DNA of 7,761 bases from Desulfonatronospira sp. (GTDB taxonomy: Bacteria > Desulfobacterota > Desulfovibrionia > Desulfovibrionales > Desulfonatronovibrionaceae). The stretch lies in assembly GCA_003563255.1 (NCBI GenBank), contig PWSL01000442.1, positions 1 to 7,761 on the forward strand. The letters run 5' to 3'. Made by a program: the position numbers and the translations under genes. Positions within the stretch are counted from its first letter, which is position 1. Every line of letters starts with the position of its first letter. Below, in pieces: positions 1-5,405 of this stretch. Under the pieces are notes generated by a model. That model saw nothing but the letters and a program-made list of their open reading frames with translations, searched no databases and had not been told where the DNA came from.

Positions 1-657
1 TCCCTGGGTGGCCTGGAGACAAGAGGGTCCGGCCGGACCCTGATTAACTCCCCTCCCGGGGAAAAGCTGTCCAGAAAGATAGTTGTTTTCACTGGACCGA
101 ATACAGCCAGCGCGGCAGAAGCTTTTGTCTCGGCCCTTAAGTTTCACGGCACGGCCATACAGATTGGCCAATCTACTTATGGCAAGTGCAGCACCCAGAC
201 CCGGATTGCTTTGTCCGATGGGTCAGTTCTGCAGCTGACCAACGGACGTGTCCTGGGACCTGAAGGAGTCTCCTGTTCTCCTGAGGGGTTGGAGCCTGAT
301 ATCAGTGTAGCCGGCAGCAGGCTTTACGACACAGCTTACCTGGTCCGAAAGGCCCTGACCTTATTGAGTACTCAGGATGCTCTACCGGAAACCAGGCAGG
401 AATATACGCTGCAGCAGGTGGCTGATGAGGGAAGGCTCACTGTAAGAGCCCTGCGCGCCTGGGACAGGCTGCCGTCCGGGCATGTAAACCTGGTTCTGGA
501 TCTTGTTGAGCACGATATGGACCTTCTGGGGGCCAACCAGGATCAGGTCCAGGCCTGGGCGGATACAGCCCGGGACTCGGATGACCCGAATCTGGCCAGG
601 CATGCAAGGGAACTGGAGTCCCTGGCGGAATACATGAAAAGCAGTTCCTGGAAGTAA
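1..657 (+). CDS. S41-family C-terminal processing protease with extra C-terminal domain (partial, 5' end missing)
   Basis: Frame 1 is open from the first base, leaving the last 218 residues of a longer protein. Numbering from the window start, residues 27-101 match the catalytic core of Prc/CtpA proteases. The nucleophile is Ser37 in TGPNTASAAE (codon 109-111), the general base is Lys62 in GKCSTQT (codon 184-186), and Gln66 lies four residues later. The Ser-Lys spacing of 25 and Lys-Gln spacing of 4 equal those of E. coli Prc, so the enzyme should be active. The core closes with the family-typical GLEPDI segment. Known family members cleave proteins near their C-termini in the periplasm; the signal peptide, PDZ domain and start would lie upstream of the window. 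After the core, a helical linker leads to an additional domain of about 80 residues (400-636) that is also found at the end of the gene at 5406. Cys63 replaces the usual Gly after the catalytic Lys. The next gene begins 41 bases downstream, which suggests co-transcription. Family assignment is secure; the substrate is unknown. Confidence 0.93.
   Translation, partial: SLGGLETRGSGRTLINSPPGEKLSRKIVVFTGPNTASAAEAFVSALKFHGTAIQIGQSTYGKCSTQTRIALSDGSVLQLTNGRVLGPEGVSCSPEGLEPDISVAGSRLYDTAYLVRKALTLLSTQDALPETRQEYTLQQVADEGRLTVRALRAWDRLPSGHVNLVLDLVEHDMDLLGANQDQVQAWADTARDSDDPNLARHARELESLAEYMKSSSWK
400..636 (+). other. Shared C-terminal domain, copy 1 (on the protease)
   Basis: This segment follows the S41 protease core and is not part of the usual fold of that family. 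It contains LTVRALRAWD, then P-x-G, then DLLGANQDQVQAW, and a charged helical tail. Over the 45 residues beginning at the Leu codon 436-438 it aligns without gaps to the C-terminus of the gene at 5406 with 21 identities by hand count. After those 45 residues a two-residue gap brings a second helix with L-x-x-L-x-x-x-M into register. The pattern looks mainly alpha-helical with two conserved turns. I do not recognise a named domain; a protein-protein docking or localisation role is inferred only from its sharing. Confidence 0.8.
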
Positions 658-684
658 TCCCGGTTGTGTATGCTTACCCTGTTT

Positions 685-690
685 AAGGAG
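685..690 (+). promoter_or_regulatory. Shine-Dalgarno AAGGAG that sets the start of the large exported protein
   Basis: AAGGAG at 685-690 shares its last base with the first in-frame GTG (690-692), so that GTG cannot be served by it. The next in-frame GTG at 699-701 lies eight bases downstream, a normal spacing, and is therefore the likely start. Confidence 0.75.
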
Positions 691-698
691 TGAACAGT

Positions 699-3600
699 GT
701 GAATAATAATTTATGCCTGAAATTTTTTCTGCAGCACTTGCCCTGTATAGGCTTGATAATCTTTATAACGTTGCTTTCGCCTTGCCGGGCAATGAGTTCG
801 GTGGATCCTGTTCTGTACACCGACAAAGAACTCTGGGCCATTGGCAACCTCTGGAAACAGACTGAAGCCGCCTGGGATGCCGAGATGCAGGCCTACCGGG
901 ATAACCTTGCACAGATTGAAAATTCACCCATGTCCGAGACCCGGAAGCAGTATTTCATGCAGCGCGAAGTAAGCCGGCACAGAGCAGTGTCTCAGGAGCT
1001 CGGTCGCAAGAGGCATCAGGTGCATCAGGCAGTGTTAAACGAATCCAGTGCCAGGGCCGGTAATTCCCGGAACATTCTTCGCCAGCGCATAGACGCCTCC
1101 CTGGGAACAAGTATAGACGACCGGGCCCACCGCGGACTGATGGGGGATCTGGATGCAGCAGGAGGAGCCATTGCAGTGGATAATGTGGAATCCGTTCTGC
1201 AGGATATGGGGCTGGACCATTTAACGGTTACCGACAGTCCGGCAACACTAGAAGTCGGTGCTCCGACTCCCTGGGGGGACGACCCTTTTGATCTTACAGT
1301 GCATAAACAAGGCCTGCCGGCCCAGGTAGGCAGCGAATACCACCGTATCCAGATTGAAAACCATGCCCGGAACAAAGAAGTTTTTGTTTCCGCCTCCATG
1401 CGTGATCCTGTTACCGGCAAAACCCGGGCCGCAGCAGGATACGTTGAGGTCCAGGATCACCTGAAAAAGGCTTCCGGAGGACTTAGCTCCAGTGCAGGAG
1501 ATCTGGCTAGAAACCCTGAACTCATGCAGCCCATGGCTAAAAGCGTGGATAAAACCTTGAGAGTCAGTGAACTGCCTGATGAAGAACTGGGTTCAATCTT
1601 AGAGCGTCACGGCATACGTGAGAGTCCGCAAGAGTTTCGCAGGAAACTGCAAAATATAAAGGAAGCCCGCACTGTGGTCAGTGATCCCTCTGAGGCCGGA
1701 CGTATGCGTCAGGCTGCAGCAGAAATTTTTGACTCTGCTGAATCCAGAACACTGCAGCGTGCCAATCAGGAACTCAGGTCCAGGGAAGATGCCCTGCGCC
1801 GTATAGATGAAAACATGCGCCGACTGGACAACATAAGTGACACAGAGGCCACAAGGCTCAGAAAGGAAAGACTGCGGCAATCCTACCAGCAGCGACAGAG
1901 TGCACTGCGTCAGGAAATAACAGATTCCAGGGCCAGAATGCAGGCCACTGCCGCTGCCAACGGCAGAAAACCGGTAATTGAACTGACAGGCCCGGAGACC
2001 CCGGCCGGGCCCACAAGGATGCAGCAGCTGGGCAGTGGGGCACGCAGAGCAGCCCAGGTTTACGGTACTGTTACTGATTTTACGGATATAGGTCATCTGG
2101 GACAGACCCTGGAAGACTATATGGAGGGGGATGCCAGCCTTTTTGATGTGGCCCGTCAGGGCCTGAGGGTACCGCCCTTGTCTGCTACCCCTGTGGGCAT
2201 GGTCGCAGGTGGAGCGGAAACCATAGTTGGAACAAGCAAGAGAATGGGACAGAGCATAGTGGATGCCAGGGACGCCCACCTGACAATCAGGCAGGCCAAT
2301 GAGAACAATCTGGCTGCCTACCTGACCCAGTGGGAAATCCGTTTCAGGAGGGCGGGCATGGACCCGGGAGAGGCCAGGGCATACGTAGCTGCTTCGGTAG
2401 AGGCGGGAAACCTGGACGTCCTGGAAGCCAGGGCCGAGGCCCTGCGTGCCGCCGGTGCAGAGATAGAATCGCCGGAACTGGTGATAGAGGACGGGATAGG
2501 ACCTGACGGCGGCAAGCTGTACATGCTCTATAACCTCGGGGATGTAGTGTACGGGATGGGGGAGTCTGTCTACAGCGGAGCTGCTTATACCATCAGAGCC
2601 CCCGGGCGGATCGTGGAATCCTGGGCAGAAGGGGAACTGGCCGAGGCGGTCCTGGAATACGACAGCCGCACCGCTGAAGCGGATATGCGCGTACAGATGT
2701 TCAGAGCTCTGCGTAATGCCGGCATTGAAAGAGATAAGGCCCTGCAGGCGGTTAATGAAGGCGGCAGCTTCATGAGAAGTGTTTTTCAGGAGGCCAGAGA
2801 GCTGCAGGAGCAGGCCCGGCTGGAGCAGGAGAGGCTGGAAGCTGAAATCCTTGATCTGGAGCAGCGCATAAACCGAATCCTTTCGGAAATCAACAGGCTG
2901 CGCTGGATGGATATTACCGTGCACACCACACCTCCATCCCCCATGAACATTCCTTATGATCCGGATGCAGATGAGGATATGGTTTTTGAGGTGGAAATAA
3001 GCCTGGGGGGAGGTTTTCAGAACACAGTCAATCGCATCCGGCATGGAATCCGTGACGCCGCAGGGCAGGACCCTGATGTCAGCGTGACTTATGAGATATC
3101 CCTTCCCGGCGCCCAGGAGACGGAGCCGGGCCAGTGGCTGGCTGAGATCCCTGCAGTACCCGAGGCGTACCCTTTTTTAGTGGATATTGAGGTGAATATA
3201 TCCGGTCTGGACGGACACTTTTCCTTCATGCAGCGCACGGTTCGGCGTCAGACGGGAGACGTCCTGCTTCTTCTGGCAGCAGAGGAAAAAATCGAGTTCC
3301 AAGAAAGCCAGTACAGTTTCACCGATGGGGACTATGAGCCAGTGCATGCTGTTGTCTCGAATCTGAACCCGGACAGCACTTACTATTATTACTGGACCTT
3401 TATGGAGCAGGACGGCATCACCGAGATCCCCGCCTGGAAGCTGCACGCCATCCTCGAGGACAGCGAAGAGCCCCAGAGTTTTACGGCTACTGTCAGCCTT
3501 GCAGACATAAGGACAGGTCTTCTTCTGGATGAAGACCAGGCCATGGTGCATGTGCATCCCGTGGAAATTCTAGAAGAAACCATCACCATGGATCTGTTTG

Positions 3601-4334
3601 AGAACCGTACCTACTGGACCACTGCAACACCTTTTGCCAACGATCCCACGGTCAGGTTTCCAGAAGCCACAATTATAGCCACCCCCGGGATTTCAGGAAT
3701 ACAGGAAGAGATATCCGAATACAGTTCCGACTGGGAGAGGCTGCAGGAAATGCTTCACCCCAAGGAGTCTGTGGAGGATATTATGAAGCAGCACATGCAG
3801 GCGGAACTGGAAAAAATGGGTATGGAACTGAGTGAAGCACAAATGGCTCAGGCTCTGCAAATGGCCGGCGGTCTTACAGGTCTTGCAGGAGAGCAGGGGA
3901 TTGAGCCGCCGGACCTTCTGGGCAGCGGATATGTTTATCCAGGAGAGCCGGTAGAGCTGGACCTTACAGTTTCCGTGCCCATGCCCCCGCGGTTCAGGGT
4001 TATGTTTCCTTCTCCGCAAGGAGCAGCGTCCCTGGATGCCGAGGTGCGTGTCAAACACTGGATGCTTTCCACAGGGTTTATGTACAGCCCCAGGGTAAGG
4101 GGCAACAATGCCGCAACCTCTATTTCCTGGGTTCCGGAACCTGATGAGCACACCGAATCCTTTTCACTGGAGCTTATTACCAATTACAGCATTGATTTTT
4201 TCAAGGCCGGGACAGATGAACCCTTGGTGGAGGACGGTATACCCTTGAGATATGACCCCATGACCACATATTTTACCCTGGGATTTTTCTTTTTGCCGTT
4301 AAAAGAACCCCCCGGGACGCTGGAGACTGATTAG
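699..4334 (+). CDS. Very large exported protein of unrecognised family, coiled-coil and beta-rich
   Basis: About 1,211 residues from GTG 699, chosen because AAGGAG ends eight bases upstream. Residues 1-31 form a signal peptide with a basic residue, a hydrophobic core (IGLIIFITLL) and a likely cleavage site after CRA. Proline before the cysteine argues against a lipoprotein. Mature regions in order: helical charged segment 42-115; mixed segment 120-260 with GLMGDLD and DPFDLTVHK; strong heptad-like coiled coil about 344-409; helical region with two loosely similar segments at 500-570 and 614-689; coiled coil 695-736 rich in E, Q, R and L; beta-rich region 737-960 with alternating hydrophobic strands, resembling Ig-like or PKD-like sandwich domains; helical segment 1002-1060; beta-rich tail 1076-1211. 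The mature part has no cysteine. I do not recognise the family and assign no function. A surface or periplasmic scaffold, adhesin or secreted effector are all possible. It lies between the protease and a small exported TPR protein, so it is a candidate substrate or partner of the protease. Confidence 0.9.
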   Translation: MNNNLCLKFFLQHLPCIGLIIFITLLSPCRAMSSVDPVLYTDKELWAIGNLWKQTEAAWDAEMQAYRDNLAQIENSPMSETRKQYFMQREVSRHRAVSQELGRKRHQVHQAVLNESSARAGNSRNILRQRIDASLGTSIDDRAHRGLMGDLDAAGGAIAVDNVESVLQDMGLDHLTVTDSPATLEVGAPTPWGDDPFDLTVHKQGLPAQVGSEYHRIQIENHARNKEVFVSASMRDPVTGKTRAAAGYVEVQDHLKKASGGLSSSAGDLARNPELMQPMAKSVDKTLRVSELPDEELGSILERHGIRESPQEFRRKLQNIKEARTVVSDPSEAGRMRQAAAEIFDSAESRTLQRANQELRSREDALRRIDENMRRLDNISDTEATRLRKERLRQSYQQRQSALRQEITDSRARMQATAAANGRKPVIELTGPETPAGPTRMQQLGSGARRAAQVYGTVTDFTDIGHLGQTLEDYMEGDASLFDVARQGLRVPPLSATPVGMVAGGAETIVGTSKRMGQSIVDARDAHLTIRQANENNLAAYLTQWEIRFRRAGMDPGEARAYVAASVEAGNLDVLEARAEALRAAGAEIESPELVIEDGIGPDGGKLYMLYNLGDVVYGMGESVYSGAAYTIRAPGRIVESWAEGELAEAVLEYDSRTAEADMRVQMFRALRNAGIERDKALQAVNEGGSFMRSVFQEARELQEQARLEQERLEAEILDLEQRINRILSEINRLRWMDITVHTTPPSPMNIPYDPDADEDMVFEVEISLGGGFQNTVNRIRHGIRDAAGQDPDVSVTYEISLPGAQETEPGQWLAEIPAVPEAYPFLVDIEVNISGLDGHFSFMQRTVRRQTGDVLLLLAAEEKIEFQESQYSFTDGDYEPVHAVVSNLNPDSTYYYYWTFMEQDGITEIPAWKLHAILEDSEEPQSFTATVSLADIRTGLLLDEDQAMVHVHPVEILEETITMDLFENRTYWTTATPFANDPTVRFPEATIIATPGISGIQEEISEYSSDWERLQEMLHPKESVEDIMKQHMQAELEKMGMELSEAQMAQALQMAGGLTGLAGEQGIEPPDLLGSGYVYPGEPVELDLTVSVPMPPRFRVMFPSPQGAASLDAEVRVKHWMLSTGFMYSPRVRGNNAATSISWVPEPDEHTESFSLELITNYSIDFFKAGTDEPLVEDGIPLRYDPMTTYFTLGFFFLPLKEPPGTLETD
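2196..2408 (+). repeat. Possible divergent internal protein repeat, unit A (within the large exported protein)
   Basis: The encoded segment runs from a Gly-rich GGAETIVG turn through a helix to RFRRAGMDPGEA and ends in Val-x-x-Gly-like residues. It resembles the segment at 2538-2765, with G-x-E-[ST]-[IV], IV-[DE] and an R-x-AG-[MI] turn in the same order. Similarity is weak and was judged by eye, with insertions of several residues needed. Confidence 0.3.
2538..2765 (+). repeat. Possible divergent internal protein repeat, unit B (within the large exported protein)
   Basis: This is the counterpart of the segment at 2196-2408. It contains YGMGESVYSG, then IVESWAEGELAEA, then ALRNAGIERDKALQAV and a Gly-Gly end. 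The units are separated by about 45 residues that are acidic and Gly-rich. The assignment rests on shared order of a few residues and should be read as tentative. Confidence 0.3.
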
Positions 4335-4459
4335 CAAAATGGTTCAGGCCCGGACTTTCCGCAATCCAAGAGAAGTCTGTACCCCGGGCTGATAAGAGTA
4401 GGCAGTGCAGGCAACGCCAGCATTTCCAGGCTCCAACCTTTTTGGGGAAGTAGTTCATC

Positions 4460-5275
4460 ATGCACGATTATTTATTGTTTTACAACAAGATATGGCCGGG
4501 CAAGAGTAATGTAGTGCTCTTGGTGCTTGTATTCTCCTGCCTTGTCTTCCCGCAGAAAATCCACGGGGACTGGAATGATCCGTTGCAGGGTCTGCCACAG
4601 GTGATGGAGTTCGGGGCTTATCTGCCTGACCCGGATGAAGAGCAGGAAGCGGTGGTCACCCAAATCTGGGTCAGAACAAGTGCTTCAGGACATCTGCAGC
4701 TTCTGGATTCGGCAAAAAGACCGGTGGCAGGTGATGAGTCCAGTTCCCCGGTTGTCTTTTTCCAGGTTTTTCAGGACCCGGATCACGCTGAGGACCAGGC
4801 CTTTTTCGTCCAGTTTGTACCCCAGGGGAACAAACTGGGAACCCGGAGGCTGATCAGGGTTCACCCGGGAGAAAACATTTATATTTCTCTGGACCGGGGC
4901 CTGGCTGATCAGAGCTGGACCCTGAACAGGGTGCGAATGCAGGACTTTGGTCTTCAGGCTCAGGAACTTGAGTCAGTTGTATCCGTGGATTCTGTTTTTG
5001 ATGAAGAAGCCCTTACACAGGAACTGGAAGAACTTCTTCGAGTCTCGACTGTTCACCCGGGCGAAGATCCTGCGGGCAAAGTACATGAACAGCTGGGCCA
5101 GACTGAAGATTCCGCTGCTGCCGGGATGTTCAGTAAGGGTATGGATTTCATGGGCCGGGGAGAATATTCCCGTGCACTGGAGTATTTTGAACAAAGCCAG
5201 GAAATGGAGCCCACTCCTGAACTGGCAGACAGAATCAGGCGGCTTCGCTCTTATATCGAGCTGCAGCAGCAGTAA
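4460..5275 (+). CDS. Small exported protein with C-terminal TPR-like hairpin
   Basis: 271 residues from ATG 4460, with GGGGAAG at 4444-4450 as a moderate ribosome site nine bases upstream. Residues 1-36 look like a signal peptide: Lys15 precedes a hydrophobic core (NVVLLVLVFSCLVF) and cleavage is likely near IHG/DW. Residues 37-165 are predicted beta-rich, with the Pro- and acid-rich PDPDEEQEA followed by alternating strands that include FFQVFQDPDHAED and FFVQFVPQGNK. This resembles a small ligand- or partner-binding sandwich, though I recognise no family. Residues 180-215 are acidic and helical. Residues 220-254 fit one TPR unit (KGMDFMGRGEYSRALEYFEQ then a Met-Glu-Pro end), and a further helix may cap it. 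TPR units normally mediate protein contacts, so a periplasmic adaptor role beside the large exported protein is a reasonable inference. The only cysteine is in the signal peptide. It lies 125 bases after the large gene and 130 before the next, so it may or may not be in the same transcript. Confidence 0.88.
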   Translation: MHDYLLFYNKIWPGKSNVVLLVLVFSCLVFPQKIHGDWNDPLQGLPQVMEFGAYLPDPDEEQEAVVTQIWVRTSASGHLQLLDSAKRPVAGDESSSPVVFFQVFQDPDHAEDQAFFVQFVPQGNKLGTRRLIRVHPGENIYISLDRGLADQSWTLNRVRMQDFGLQAQELESVVSVDSVFDEEALTQELEELLRVSTVHPGEDPAGKVHEQLGQTEDSAAAGMFSKGMDFMGRGEYSRALEYFEQSQEMEPTPELADRIRRLRSYIELQQQ

Positions 5276-5405
5276 ATGCAGGCGTGTTTTTTTGTTTTTT
5301 CTGAGCAAAGCGTAATGAATACTGCAGAGGTATCTGCTTTGAAGTTATCTGGATGCAGGTAAAGAGAGTCTTCCGGTTAAGGCCGGTGGATAAAAGGAGT
5401 CCAAA

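Noticed and set aside
780..800. Lipoprotein signal at the cysteine in LLSPCRA of the large protein
   Set aside because: Proline directly before the cysteine does not fit the lipobox, and CRA followed by Met gives a normal signal peptidase I site.
1599..3044. Long open frame (481 codons) on the minus strand opposite the large exported protein
   Set aside because: Its codons lie exactly back to back with those of the plus-strand gene, so it would be closed only by TTA, CTA or TCA codons there, which this gene rarely uses. The translation shows no signal peptide or recognisable domain. It is a shadow.
4347..4390. Inverted GCCCGG/CCGGGC pair between the large gene and the TPR gene
   Set aside because: The arms are six bases long, about 30 bases apart, and not followed by a T run, so there is no support for a terminator or operator.
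5261..5300. Possible terminator after the TPR gene: CTGCA/TGCAG stem followed by a T-rich tract (5287-5300)
   Set aside because: The stem is only five base pairs with an 11-base loop and lies five bases before the T run. It is too weak to call as an intrinsic terminator, though reduced read-through here cannot be excluded.
4947..5315. Overlapping plus-strand frame of 122 codons inside the TPR gene
   Set aside because: It lies in an alternative frame of a well-supported gene, has no ribosome site, and encodes no recognisable pattern.
5371..5390. CCGG-TTAAGG-CCGG hairpin upstream of the propeller-like gene
   Set aside because: A four-base-pair stem is expected by chance in this composition, and it has no link to a regulator.
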